This document shows positions 49,781-57,827 of a DNA stretch of 64,000 bases, piece by piece. The DNA comes from UMGS1649 sp045534225 (GTDB lineage Bacteria > Bacillota > Clostridia > TANB77 > CAG-465): positions 1-64,000 of the forward strand of contig JAZSJJ010000011.1 in assembly GCA_045534225.1 (NCBI GenBank), in the 5' to 3' direction. Numbering within the stretch: the first letter of the stretch is position 1; each line of letters opens with the position of its first letter. A program made the translations under genes and the position numbers. The notes below the pieces were generated by a model. That model saw only the letters and a program-made list of their open reading frames with translations. It was not told the origin of the DNA and searched no databases.

Positions 49781-51350
49781 TTGATGTATCCTCCCCTCTT
49801 ATTGATTGCTGAACTGCACTTATATATTCGTATAGCTGATCTTGTATTGCACTTACGCCTTGTCTATTTATTGCATCTAAATCCATTCTAAAATCATATG
49901 CTGGTAGCAATCTTCCTATTTCTGAAGCAAACACTTCTGAAATAATTGAGTTCCATCCCATTTTTAATCCAGCCATATTTATTGTTATACCATTTTGATA
50001 CATTAATGAATACATAGTATCCATTTGAGCATTATTATATGTTTGATAAGCCGCGGTCCACATCTGTGCCAAAGACCATACCATACCTTTTATGCCATTT
50101 GTAGTTCCATTCGAATTCACTCCAGAGATAAGCACAACCTCTTGATATTTCAATTGATCCATAGCAGACATTCCAGACATTGATGGATACTTTTGCATTA
50201 ATGGATATAAAGATGAATATATATCTGCAAAGTTTCTGTATAGAAGCCCTGCATTTCCCGTTGCAAACATAGATGCTTGTGTAGAAGTATCATTATATGT
50301 ACCAAGTAATCCGTCTTCATTTAAATCCACCATTATATCATCTGCAAAAAGCAGTGTAAATGGTACTGTTGTATTTCCCACACTTCTATAATAATATTCA
50401 TTTAAGAATTCGTTTTCTTCAAATATATTTGCTAGTGTATAAAAATCTTCCACAAATGATTCTGTTGTATCGAAATAATACAAAAGCATCAAGAGTATTT
50501 GGTCTGTTATTGAATATTCTATATCATTTAAGTCTTGAGTTCTTGTATTTACTATGTTTTTTAGAGTTTGCATTTCTAAATTTTCATCAAATGTTAGAGT
50601 TGACTCAGATGAACTATTTTGTGCTTGTTCATTTAAATAATCATACCCCAATCTATTACTATTTACGCAGAAAAGTATTGCTTCTTTCATATCATAAGCT
50701 GAAACTATACCTCCTGTTATAAAATTATTAATTAGTTTTGCAAACATTGTGTATTCTCTATCTACTTTTGTAATTTTCTTTATAGTTACTTCAGAGCCTA
50801 TATTAGCTAGACTATATTGAATAGTAGCAGCTGAGCCATCAGACACATATGTTAATGGTTGAATTTCTGCAGTACCGAAAAAGCTTTCCATAGATCCAGA
50901 ATCACTTTCACCCTTCAATTCTAACATTAAATGTCTAACTTCAATTGCATAATTTGAAGTTGTGTTTATTCCTGTTGCTCCTATATAGTTACCGTCATAC
51001 ATATATACATTAAGTAGTGCTTGACCTGTATACATGTCACTTTCAATATCTAATATGTATTGCTTTGAAGTATCGTTTAGTAAGAATGGCATTTGTATTA
51101 CACCGTTAACTCCAACTAAAGAACCATTATATACTGTCTCGTTTTTTCTTCCCATAAGTTCTTCAAGTTCTTTTTCCATATTTTGTACTAATTCAAATAT
51201 TTCATATTGCTTTTCGTTGTATTTATCTACAGCTGTTGATGCTTTATCTATTAAATTCGTATCTGAAATATTTAATACAACTGTGGCTGTTAGTATAGTT
51301 AACACTACAATTGTTATTATTAGTGTTATCATAGATATTCCTTTTTTCAT
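49767..51350 (-). CDS. Large pilin-like protein of unknown function (527 aa)
   Basis: The N-terminus MKKGISMITLIITIVVLT and the following helix form a type IV pilin-like signal with the cleavage glycine, but Thr replaces the usual Glu+5. A helical neck (to about 65) leads to a beta-rich domain and then a long, mainly helical C-terminal region (about 200-527) with no recognisable motif. The size is far above normal pilins (150-200 residues). It leads a unit with a small membrane protein and an ABC exporter, which suggests a dedicated surface-export system distinct from the Tad locus. It follows AGGGGG. Confidence 0.75.
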   Translation of the reverse strand: MKKGISMITLIITIVVLTILTATVVLNISDTNLIDKASTAVDKYNEKQYEIFELVQNMEKELEELMGRKNETVYNGSLVGVNGVIQMPFLLNDTSKQYILDIESDMYTGQALLNVYMYDGNYIGATGINTTSNYAIEVRHLMLELKGESDSGSMESFFGTAEIQPLTYVSDGSAATIQYSLANIGSEVTIKKITKVDREYTMFAKLINNFITGGIVSAYDMKEAILFCVNSNRLGYDYLNEQAQNSSSESTLTFDENLEMQTLKNIVNTRTQDLNDIEYSITDQILLMLLYYFDTTESFVEDFYTLANIFEENEFLNEYYYRSVGNTTVPFTLLFADDIMVDLNEDGLLGTYNDTSTQASMFATGNAGLLYRNFADIYSSLYPLMQKYPSMSGMSAMDQLKYQEVVLISGVNSNGTTNGIKGMVWSLAQMWTAAYQTYNNAQMDTMYSLMYQNGITINMAGLKMGWNSIISEVFASEIGRLLPAYDFRMDLDAINRQGVSAIQDQLYEYISAVQQSIRGEDTSNAEE

Positions 51351-51494
51351 TATTGTTTCCCCCTTATCTTAAAATAATGATTATAATTATATAATAAATG
51401 TTCTATACTATATGTTATTATATATCTAAAATTTTTGCAATACTAATTTGTAATTTTCTTCTAATTATACTTATATATATAATTTATAGTTAAA

Positions 51495-51524
51495 AAGAAC
51501 TCCGCTTTTCTGCGAAGTTCTTTT
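51495..51524 (-). terminator. Terminator of the WG-repeat gene
   Basis: AAGAACT-CGC pairs with GCG-AGTTCTT around a 6-base loop and one mismatch, followed by TTTTTAAC on the minus strand. Confidence 0.8.
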
Positions 51525-51528
51525 CTTA

Positions 51529-51981
51529 TTACATTCTATGAAGGATTTCCCTCCGTTCATAGAGCGCCTGTTCTCTTGTGTATTTACACTTAAGAACAAC
51601 ATTGCCATTAATACCGACAAGACCATATTGATTTCCTCTTCTTACGAGTGCAATCTTTTTCTTGAAAGAATAAATTTGGGTATAGTTGCAATCGCAAATG
51701 AGATCCCCTCTGCAGTTTACAAAACCCCACAGGCCTTTTTTCTGCACAAAGGCAATTCCCATTTTTGGATAACAACAGAAATCGTATTTGGTATCCACGA
51801 GGATCTCGTTCCACATGTTAACCAACCCGTACTTTTCTTTTTCCGGATGTTTCATGATTGCGATACCATATTTTCTGTTGTATATCAACCGGCGTTTGCC
51901 TTCAACTGTTTCGTAATGCGGGCTACCCATAACATTCATGGTCTTAATTTTCTTGTCACGTACTACACGTTTCTTCTGCAT
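51529..51981 (-). CDS. WG-repeat protein
   Basis: A 150-residue protein with three WG-type repeats of about 25 residues (KYGLVNMWNEILVDTKYDF, LWGFVNCRGDLICDCNYTQI, QYGLVGINGNVVLKCKYT). These form short beta units found in surface, stress and toxin-associated proteins. There is no signal peptide. The basic N-terminus (MQKKRVVRDKKIKTM) is unlike the repeats. The start follows AGGGGG. It is a single-gene unit with its own promoter, and its codons are richer in C/G than its minus-strand neighbours. The function is unknown. Confidence 0.85.
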   Translation of the reverse strand: MQKKRVVRDKKIKTMNVMGSPHYETVEGKRRLIYNRKYGIAIMKHPEKEKYGLVNMWNEILVDTKYDFCCYPKMGIAFVQKKGLWGFVNCRGDLICDCNYTQIYSFKKKIALVRRGNQYGLVGINGNVVLKCKYTREQALYERREILHRM

Positions 51982-52034
51982 AATTCTCCCCCTTAATATA
52001 TTAATATTTTAGTTTTGGTTCTAAAGGTTTCTAC

Positions 52035-52063
52035 ATATTACCATATACTCTTTTTGGTGTCAA
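52035..52063 (-). promoter_or_regulatory. Promoter of the WG-repeat gene
   Basis: TTGACA-17-TAATAT on the minus strand, with a leader of about 45 bases. Confidence 0.7.
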
Positions 52064-52141
52064 CAGATTGTTTGTGTTTTTATTGTCGAGTTTTCTTGAA
52101 AATTGTAACCATTTTGTAACAGTTTTTTAATTTTGCTGTCA

Positions 52142-52170
52142 TTGACAATCTATTTTACTAGGGGTAGAAT
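52142..52170 (+). promoter_or_regulatory. Promoter of the small RNA candidate
   Basis: TTGACA-17-TAGAAT on the plus strand, in a gap where both neighbouring genes are on the minus strand. Confidence 0.75.
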
Positions 52171-52176
52171 TTTAGT

Positions 52177-52366
52177 ATACCAAGATGAAAAAACTTTCTT
52201 ATGCGCATAAATCAAAGTAATTGTAATTTGGTGTTACCCTTGCCAAAGAAACAAACTTCTTGGAATAGGTCGGACAGTTAAAATAAAACTTTATTTTACC
52301 GGCAAGTATGTCTTATACAGAAAACATACTAAAGAAAAAAGCGAGTACAAAGTACTCGCTTAATTT
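52177..52366 (+). ncRNA. Candidate small structured RNA (~190 nt)
   Basis: Between the WG-repeat gene and folA a plus-strand promoter and a plus-strand terminator enclose about 190 bases with no coding frame. A stem CTTGCC (52239-52244) with GGCAAG (52301-52306) would enclose a multibranch region. Further hairpins are CCAA-GAA/TTC-TTGG (52243-52263), TAAAATAA/TTATTTTA (52279-52298) and AGTATG/CATACT (52305-52330). It is close to 6S RNA in size, but a branched fold does not match the long 6S hairpin. It is partly antisense to the folA transcript's terminator. The class is unknown. Confidence 0.6.
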
Positions 52367-52367
52367 T
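52339..52367. terminator. Bidirectional terminator for folA and the small RNA
   Basis: A perfect 10-bp stem (AAGCGAGTAC) with an AAA loop; TTAATTTTTTG follows on the plus strand and TTTTTTCTTT on the minus strand. Confidence 0.85.
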
Positions 52368-52419
52368 TTGTTTTTCTTGAACAATATTGTTTTTGATAAC
52401 AATTTCCAAACGCATTACG

Positions 52420-52911
52420 TTATTTTCTAACGTATTTTACATGCTCGTATTTAATTCCGTTATCTTCATTAGAAGCAATAACTTCTCTTTCATACAAAGC
52501 TTTATCAAAAACAGGAAAATATACATCGGCATCAGGCGCTTCTGCATCAACTTCGGTAAGAATGAGCTCATCCGCAAAAGGCACAAATTGTCTGTAAATG
52601 CTCGCTCCTCCGATAATAAATACATCTTCGTTTTCCGAATGTTTCTTGATTTCTTTCAACATATCCTCCATGTTATAGAAGATATCAACATCATCAACAG
52701 GTTTGTTGAAATCATCAACATCGGTTATAACCAAATGCTTTCTGCCCGGCAACTTCTTAGGAAGTGAGTTATAGGTGTTACGTCCCATAACTACCATACA
52801 TCCTACCGTTTGACTCTTAAAAAACTTAAGGTCGTTAGGCAGATGCCAGATAAGGTCGCCGTTTTTTCCAAGTTCAAGATTTTTGCCGACTACAGCAATT
52901 ATCTTAATCAT
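52420..52911 (-). CDS. folA: Dihydrofolate reductase
   Basis: A 163-residue NADPH-dependent enzyme regenerating tetrahydrofolate after thymidylate synthesis. GKNGDLIWHLPNDLKFF holds the substrate loop with Asp, MGRNTYNSLPKKLPGR the cofactor region and VFIIGGASIYRQF a second conserved loop. Its start overlaps the thyA stop as ATGA, so the two are translationally coupled. Confidence 0.97.
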   Translation of the reverse strand: MIKIIAVVGKNLELGKNGDLIWHLPNDLKFFKSQTVGCMVVMGRNTYNSLPKKLPGRKHLVITDVDDFNKPVDDVDIFYNMEDMLKEIKKHSENEDVFIIGGASIYRQFVPFADELILTEVDAEAPDADVYFPVFDKALYEREVIASNEDNGIKYEHVKYVRK

Positions 52912-53765
52912 ATAGACACCTCCATAGGCACCTTGCCAAGGTGTTCATATCCAATAAGTTTGAAGTCCTTCAGTTCTCTTGAGTTATCGAACTGGAAGAA
53001 ATCCTTAACTTCAGGATTGATCCAAAGCTTAGGCGCAGGTTTAGCTTGATCACGTCTCTTGATCATTTCCTTGATTGCAGGTAGATGCTTGCAATAGATA
53101 TGAGTATCTGTGATTTGGTAAAGCATCTTACCAGGCTTAAGGCCGGTTACATGCGCAATCATATATGCAAGTCCTGCATATTGAGTTACATTGTAAGGAA
53201 GTCCAAGACCTACATCACAGGAACGTTGAGTTACTCTTATATGAAGAGTATCGCCGTCAACGATGAATTGGCTGCCATATACACAAGGCGGTAAAACAGC
53301 AGTATCAAAGAACTGCGGCTGCCAAAGATCAATGATGTTTCTTCTGCTTTCCGGATGTTCCAGAATTTCCTTGATGTTGTTTTCAGGCCATCCGAAATGG
53401 CCGGTAACATAGCCGTATGCTGTACCGATAGTTCCGGCGTACTCTTTACCGATAAAACGGTTGTTTCCACCTTGACGATATACACCATCTTCATCAACTT
53501 CCCATTCATCCCAAATTGTTACGCCTCTGTCACGGAGCCACTGAACATTGTTGCTGTGAGCTTGGTATATCCACAAAAGCTCAATAAGCGGTCCTTTGAT
53601 ACCAACTTGTTTCACAGAAAGCACAGGAAATTCCTCTGCAATGTCCAGCTCAAATGTATGACCGATAATTCTTATCGTATCATCGCCGGTTCTGTTGTGA
53701 TGCACTTTGCCCTCGTTAATAATCTTTTCGCAAAGATTCAGATACTCTTGATCCCATTTTGACAT
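52908..53765 (-). CDS. thyA: Thymidylate synthase (ThyA)
   Basis: A 285-residue enzyme methylating dUMP with methylene-tetrahydrofolate. The catalytic cysteine lies in LPPCVYGSQF, followed by QRSCDVGLGLPYNVTQYA, and YQITDTHIYCKHL near the C-terminus supplies substrate contacts. His commonly follows the LPPC motif; here it is Val. It lies between tmk and folA and uses more C/G-ending codons than nearby ribosomal genes. Confidence 0.97.
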   Translation of the reverse strand: MSKWDQEYLNLCEKIINEGKVHHNRTGDDTIRIIGHTFELDIAEEFPVLSVKQVGIKGPLIELLWIYQAHSNNVQWLRDRGVTIWDEWEVDEDGVYRQGGNNRFIGKEYAGTIGTAYGYVTGHFGWPENNIKEILEHPESRRNIIDLWQPQFFDTAVLPPCVYGSQFIVDGDTLHIRVTQRSCDVGLGLPYNVTQYAGLAYMIAHVTGLKPGKMLYQITDTHIYCKHLPAIKEMIKRRDQAKPAPKLWINPEVKDFFQFDNSRELKDFKLIGYEHLGKVPMEVSI

Positions 53766-53781
53766 ATGTTTTATCCTCCAA

Positions 53782-54474
53782 TTATTTAATATTTTCTACC
53801 ACAGACCAGATTTCCTCTGCAATGTCTTCGATTGTGCGCATTGTATCATCTTTTACACATTCTATAACATTCCAGCCAAGAAGTTTGGCTGCAGTAAGAC
53901 CAGACATAGAAGCATCTCTTAAATGAGATTCGCTTGCCTCATGGATATCTTGTTTTTCTCCACCTGTAATTTTATTTGCACGATTTTCTCTAAGCTTAAT
54001 CGTGTAATCTACAGGAACATTCAGATATATAGTAACATCTGCTTTAGGGATACCAAAATCTCCATGTTCAAGATTCGAAAGCCAATTAATGAACTCATGA
54101 AGGCCATGTTCGCCTTCGCTTTTAATAAGCTTCGCGCCTTGATGAATAATGTTGGAAGCAACATATCTGTCAAGGATAATTACTTGTTCTCCACTAGAAT
54201 GTACTGCTTCCATTTCCTTCTTGTAGGTAATGTATCTATCTACAGCGTAAAAGATAGAGGCTGCTTTAGCACTTACGTCTTCTGCTTTTTCCTTTATCTC
54301 ACCCTTAAGATACATTCTTACAGCTGCTGACGAATCACTCTCGTAATTCGGGAAAGAACTTGCGTAAACAGTGTAACCTGCCTCGGTTAATTTTTCTCTT
54401 AACCTTTTAGCCTGAGTTTGTTTACCGCTTCCGTCAGTTCCTTCAATGACAATAATTTTACCTTTTAATGACAT
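53782..54474 (-). CDS. tmk: Thymidylate kinase
   Basis: A 230-residue P-loop kinase phosphorylating dTMP. The P-loop is GTDGSGKQTQ; the DR motif lies in IILDRYVASNIIHQGAK; and a LID-like basic segment (LRENRANKITGG) follows. The three genes tmk, thyA and folA make a compact dTTP-supply operon. The start lies after a weak AGG-containing site and may be correct at the ATG at 54474. Confidence 0.93.
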   Translation of the reverse strand: MSLKGKIIVIEGTDGSGKQTQAKRLREKLTEAGYTVYASSFPNYESDSSAAVRMYLKGEIKEKAEDVSAKAASIFYAVDRYITYKKEMEAVHSSGEQVIILDRYVASNIIHQGAKLIKSEGEHGLHEFINWLSNLEHGDFGIPKADVTIYLNVPVDYTIKLRENRANKITGGEKQDIHEASESHLRDASMSGLTAAKLLGWNVIECVKDDTMRTIEDIAEEIWSVVENIK

Positions 54475-54537
54475 CTTTAAACCTCACTTTTTCTTTAATA
54501 TTTTTAATAATTTTTGCTTACCTTTTTTGCTAAAGGA

Positions 54538-54566
54538 ATTATATCACATAGGATATTTGGTGTAAA
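54538..54566 (-). promoter_or_regulatory. Promoter of the tmk-thyA-folA operon
   Basis: TTTACA-17-TATAAT on the minus strand, ending close to the stop codon of the small zinc-ribbon-like gene. Confidence 0.6.
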
Positions 54567-54571
54567 TAAAA

Positions 54572-54760
54572 TTACAGCTCTCTTACGGCTAAAGTTTGAC
54601 CGCAGATGCATGTAGCATCAACCGCGGTTCCAATACTCGTCGGAGTAAAAGAATATGTAATCTCGCCACCGCAACAGGATTTGTTCCGTTCAGTGCATTT
54701 GTGGTTTTCTTCCCACTCCCTGACCTTTTTTTCTTCTTCTTTGCTTAATTCAAATTTCAT
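54572..54760 (-). CDS. Small zinc-ribbon-like protein
   Basis: A 62-residue protein. An acidic helix (LSKEEEKKVREWEENH) is followed by two cysteine pairs (CTERNKSCCGGE and CICG) that could form a zinc ribbon. No family is recognised. It has a good AGGAGG site and is on the same strand as tmk. Its stop lies next to the tmk promoter, so it may be a separate unit or lead the thymidylate operon. Confidence 0.7.
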   Translation of the reverse strand: MKFELSKEEEKKVREWEENHKCTERNKSCCGGEITYSFTPTSIGTAVDATCICGQTLAVREL

Positions 54761-54840
54761 AATATCCTCCTAATTATTTTTGGATTTTTTATTAAAGCTG
54801 GTCATATTATACCACAATTTTTATTTTTTTCAATTCCTAC

Positions 54841-54869
54841 TTGATTTTACTAAATTATTATGTTAAAAT
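54841..54869 (+). promoter_or_regulatory. Promoter of rpsT
   Basis: TTGATT-17-TAAAAT on the plus strand, about 45 bases before the start codon. Confidence 0.7.
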
Positions 54870-54913
54870 GGTTACTGTAAAATATTATGCTCATATAAAA
54901 GGGAGGGAAAAAC

Positions 54914-55165
54914 ATGCCAAATATTAAATCAGCTAAGAAAAGAGTATTAGTAAACGATGCTAATAGACTTGAAAATATAAAAGTTAAAAAAGCTTACAGA
55001 GAAGCTGTTAAAGCATTCGAAACTGCAGTAGCAAATGGTGAAAATGCAGAAGAACTTTACAAAAAAGCTGTTTCTGAAGTAGATAAAGCTTGGTCTAAAG
55101 GTGTATTAAAAAGAAATACAGCAGACAGAAAAAAAGCTCACTTTGCAAAACTTTTAGCAAAATAA
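54914..55165 (+). CDS. rpsT: 30S ribosomal protein S20
   Basis: An 83-residue three-helix protein binding 16S rRNA. MPNIKSAKKRVLVNDANRLE and the C-terminal GVLKRNTADRKKAHFAKLL are diagnostic. It is a single-gene unit, as in most Firmicutes, with its own promoter and terminator. Confidence 0.97.
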   Translation: MPNIKSAKKRVLVNDANRLENIKVKKAYREAVKAFETAVANGENAEELYKKAVSEVDKAWSKGVLKRNTADRKKAHFAKLLAK

Positions 55166-55171
55166 TTAAAA

Positions 55172-55195
55172 CCTCGGTTTAGCCGGGGCTTTTTT
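55172..55195 (+). terminator. Terminator of rpsT
   Basis: CCTCGG pairs with CCGGGG (one G-U) around a 5-base loop, followed by CTTTTTTA. Confidence 0.85.
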
Positions 55196-55205
55196 ATGTC
55201 CAAAA

Positions 55206-55234
55206 TTGACATAATTTTGTTCATATGGTATAAT
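55206..55234 (+). promoter_or_regulatory. Promoter of the 88-residue gene
   Basis: A consensus TTGACA-17-TATAAT on the plus strand, about 55 bases before the start codon. Confidence 0.85.
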
Positions 55235-55288
55235 ATAAGTAGCGTTGCTTTTACGCTACAATATTAATATATTCGGAGGATTAAAAAC

Positions 55289-55555
55289 ATGGGACTTAGA
55301 GATACTATCTCAAAAGGTTTTAGCAAGGCAAGCGATTTTGTAAACGAACAGCAAAGACGGGCACGTCTCAAAGATTCTTTGGAAAGTGAAAATTTAAGAC
55401 TTACTTCTCTTTTCAACGAGCTCGGCAAGATCACATACTACGGCGGCCCCGTCGTTTCAGACAGAACTGCCCAAGTCGTCAAAGACGACATCACACTCTG
55501 TATGAATCAAATCGAGACCTTGAAACAGCAACTTGCTGAACCTGCAAAGTCTTAA
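55289..55555 (+). CDS. Small coiled-coil protein of the TelA cassette
   Basis: An 88-residue soluble protein. A short amphipathic start (MGLRDTISKGFSKASDFV) precedes a helical hairpin rich in Leu and charged residues (LKDSLESENLRLTSLFNELG ... MNQIETLKQQL). It resembles the coiled-coil front ends of small zinc-ribbon proteins found near TelA and vWA genes, but the cysteines are absent. It has its own consensus promoter and terminator, so it can be expressed apart from telA. Function unknown. Confidence 0.75.
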   Translation: MGLRDTISKGFSKASDFVNEQQRRARLKDSLESENLRLTSLFNELGKITYYGGPVVSDRTAQVVKDDITLCMNQIETLKQQLAEPAKS

Positions 55556-55560
55556 AAACT

Positions 55561-55592
55561 AAAAGGTGTTAGTGAATGCTAACACCTTTTTG
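55561..55592 (+). terminator. Terminator of the 88-residue gene
   Basis: A perfect 12-bp stem (AAAAGGTGTTAG) with a 6-base loop followed by TTTTT. Confidence 0.9.
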
Positions 55593-55625
55593 CCGTCTTG
55601 CGTTTTGTTAATTACCATAATTAGT

Positions 55626-55654
55626 TGACAATAATCTTTAAGAGTGATATAATA
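55626..55654 (+). promoter_or_regulatory. Promoter of telA
   Basis: A consensus TTGACA-17-TATAAT on the plus strand. Confidence 0.85.
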
Positions 55655-55706
55655 TACACGCGTTTATTCTGTATACCATAATTAAATAATTAGGAGGATT
55701 AAAGAA

Positions 55707-56924
55707 ATGACAGAAAACACAGCAATCGTTCCCGAGGTTCTGTCTAGTGACGAGAACAAACCCGCAGTTCCTACAAAGGAGCTTGCACCGCTTAGTACCA
55801 GTTCGCTTTCGAGCTTCCCTGCTGATGTTCAGCGGGATATCATAGCTCTTTCCGAACAAATCGACGTTACAGAAATCGAAAACGTCATGTCCTACGGATC
55901 TATTCCCCTTCTTCGTTCTTTCGACCAAGCAGGAAAGATTCTTCAGGATGAAGCTGGTTCTCAAGCAGACCAGCAGGTTATCAAGGAAGTTATCGAACTT
56001 TCCAAACAGGCTAACAATAGCTATGAAGACTTTAATCTGGTTCTTAAGGAGCCTAACTTCTTCCAAAAGCTATTCATGAAGCTTACCCCCGGCGCCAAAG
56101 ACAAATACGATGCCGATGTAAAGTACAAAGCAATTACCAACTACAAACTGTTGGAACAGCTTATGCACTCTTGCGATAACTGGGTTGAACTCTTAAAAGA
56201 TGGCTGGACCAAAATCCACACATCTGCTATGCAGGACAAACTCAGCTGCGAAGAGCTTGAAAAGTATATCGTTGCCGGTCGCATTGCTGAGCAAAGAATT
56301 GCAGCAGAAGTTGAACAGGCACGTCTGGACTATGAGCTTTCCGGTCTCATTGCAGACAAGGAAAAGTATGATAACCTGAAAGATGGTTACGAAACCCTGC
56401 AGGTTGTTCTTCTTAACCTTGAGAAATCTCGTGCCGCATTCGTAATCAGCATCGGTCAGCTTTTCCTTCAGGCAAAAGCAAACAAGAACACGCAAATTGC
56501 TGTTCGTACCCAAAGAAGCCATAGCATGGCTCTTGCATCCCAACAGCTTAGAAACGCTGTTCTTAACGCAAAAACAAAGATTGCTATCGAGGGCCAGAAA
56601 TCCCTTTCTGCTCTTAACAGCGAGCTTATGAAGAAGGTCAGCGAAAACACCGTACTTACCGCTGAAGAATCTGAGAAGATCCTTTTGAATGGTGTATACA
56701 GTGTTGAAGCCGCTTTGGAAGCTGCGAAGACGGTTATCGAAGGATGCGACCTTATCAAGAAGGCACGCGAAGAAAGAGCTGCTGGAATTGAACAAGAACT
56801 TGGTAAGCTTGAAACGCTGCTTTCCGAGATTGCTCCCTTTGTTACCAGACTCAAGTCTGAAGGCGAAAACAAGGATGCGCTTCCTGATTCTACATCAACT
56901 AGCTCACCCGGCCTTAAGTTCTAA
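55707..56924 (+). CDS. telA: TelA-like toxic-anion resistance family protein
   Basis: A 405-residue, almost entirely helical soluble protein. The central region (DNWVELLKDGWTKIHTSAMQ, LEKYIVAGRIAEQRIAAEV, then LNLEKSRAAFVISIGQL and VLNAKTKIAIEGQ) follows the TelA/KlaA family pattern. TelA proteins are linked to tellurite and other stress resistance, but the biochemical role is unclear; the usual XpaC partner is not visible. Here it is transcribed alone but directly precedes a phosphatase/vWA operon, so it probably belongs to a stress-response module. Codon use is C/G-rich compared with rpsT next door. Confidence 0.85.
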   Translation: MTENTAIVPEVLSSDENKPAVPTKELAPLSTSSLSSFPADVQRDIIALSEQIDVTEIENVMSYGSIPLLRSFDQAGKILQDEAGSQADQQVIKEVIELSKQANNSYEDFNLVLKEPNFFQKLFMKLTPGAKDKYDADVKYKAITNYKLLEQLMHSCDNWVELLKDGWTKIHTSAMQDKLSCEELEKYIVAGRIAEQRIAAEVEQARLDYELSGLIADKEKYDNLKDGYETLQVVLLNLEKSRAAFVISIGQLFLQAKANKNTQIAVRTQRSHSMALASQQLRNAVLNAKTKIAIEGQKSLSALNSELMKKVSENTVLTAEESEKILLNGVYSVEAALEAAKTVIEGCDLIKKAREERAAGIEQELGKLETLLSEIAPFVTRLKSEGENKDALPDSTSTSSPGLKF

Positions 56925-56940
56925 GGCAAAATCCCCTTTG

Positions 56941-56976
56941 AAGCACAGTATTAAAATACTGTGCTTCTTCTTTTTT
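56941..56976 (+). terminator. Terminator of telA
   Basis: A perfect 12-bp stem (AAGCACAGTATT) with a 2-base loop followed by CTTCTTTTTT. Confidence 0.9.
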
Positions 56977-57077
56977 ATCTTTATTTTTATTATCTAGATT
57001 TTCATCTGTTTTCCACCTCTATTTTTATATTTATATATATTTTTATATATTATATTAAAATTATAGTCGACATAATA

Positions 57078-57106
57078 TTGAAAAAATACAGCTTTTATGA
57101 TATAAT
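57078..57106 (+). promoter_or_regulatory. Promoter of the PP2C-vWA operon
   Basis: TTGAAA-17-TATAAT on the plus strand, 55 bases before the phosphatase start codon. The five following genes have gaps of 1 to 24 bases and probably share it. Confidence 0.75.
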
Positions 57107-57160
57107 TTTTCCGCAATTTATATTAATAGCAAATTTAATTAAATTTTAGGAGGTGTCTAT

Positions 57161-57817
57161 ATGCAAATATGTAGACAAGGAAATGGTCATTATCTAAATG
57201 GCCTAAACAATCAAGATTTCTGTTACATGGAAAACAACCTGAAACTTGTTACAGATGGTTGCAGTTCCGCCGAATTTTCTGAGGTAGGAACAAGACTTTT
57301 TGTACAGGCTTTCGCAAAGCTTCCCAACCGGTTTGATGTAAACGAATTTGAGACAAACGTCCGTAAGGCTTTTGACTCTATTCTTTCTATTACAACCGAA
57401 GAAGACGCAAACGATTTCATCGCAAACAATTTACTCTTTACCATCATCGCTTGTTTTGAAACTGAGGATTCGTTTATTGTAAAGTTCATTGGAGATGGTT
57501 ATATCATAACCGTAAATCACGAAGATGTTGTGAGTTACACTCGCCTCTTCTACGGTAAAACTCCCCCATACTTTGCATACACTAAGATTCCTACAACAAC
57601 CTATGAGGAGCCCCTTAAGTTTAAGACTTTCGAATATTCTAAGAAAGACTTCAAGCTTGTAGGTATAGCTTCGGATGGTATTGCACCAATCGCAGACAAA
57701 AAACTCGATGTGGATTTCGATGCCTTGATTTTAGGAACGGATACTAAGTATTCTCCTGAAGGTATCATCCGCTCTAATCAAAGCCAGTTCTTTGATGACA
57801 TTACTATTCTGATATAA
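57161..57817 (+). CDS. PP2C-type protein phosphatase
   Basis: A 218-residue serine/threonine phosphatase of the PPM fold. Metal-binding acids are visible in KLVTDGCSSAEFSE (first motif), IKFIGDGYII (GD motif), GIASDGIAP and the C-terminal DDITILI. The length is near the minimal catalytic domain and there is no membrane segment. PP2C enzymes partner with vWA proteins in TerY-P type modules, and the same gene order occurs here with two vWA-like genes downstream. No kinase is recognisable within the window. AGGAGG precedes the start. Confidence 0.85.
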   Translation: MQICRQGNGHYLNGLNNQDFCYMENNLKLVTDGCSSAEFSEVGTRLFVQAFAKLPNRFDVNEFETNVRKAFDSILSITTEEDANDFIANNLLFTIIACFETEDSFIVKFIGDGYIITVNHEDVVSYTRLFYGKTPPYFAYTKIPTTTYEEPLKFKTFEYSKKDFKLVGIASDGIAPIADKKLDVDFDALILGTDTKYSPEGIIRSNQSQFFDDITILI

Positions 57818-57827
57818 GGAGATCAAG

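Noticed and set aside
52420..54474. Prophage-borne thymidylate genes
   Set aside because: folA, thyA and tmk form a plain metabolic operon; the C/G-richer codons alone are not enough, and no phage structural or replication gene is present.
55638..56872. Minus-strand frames opposite telA
   Set aside because: They lack ribosome binding sites and are explained by the coding bias of telA, which has clear family motifs, a promoter and a terminator.
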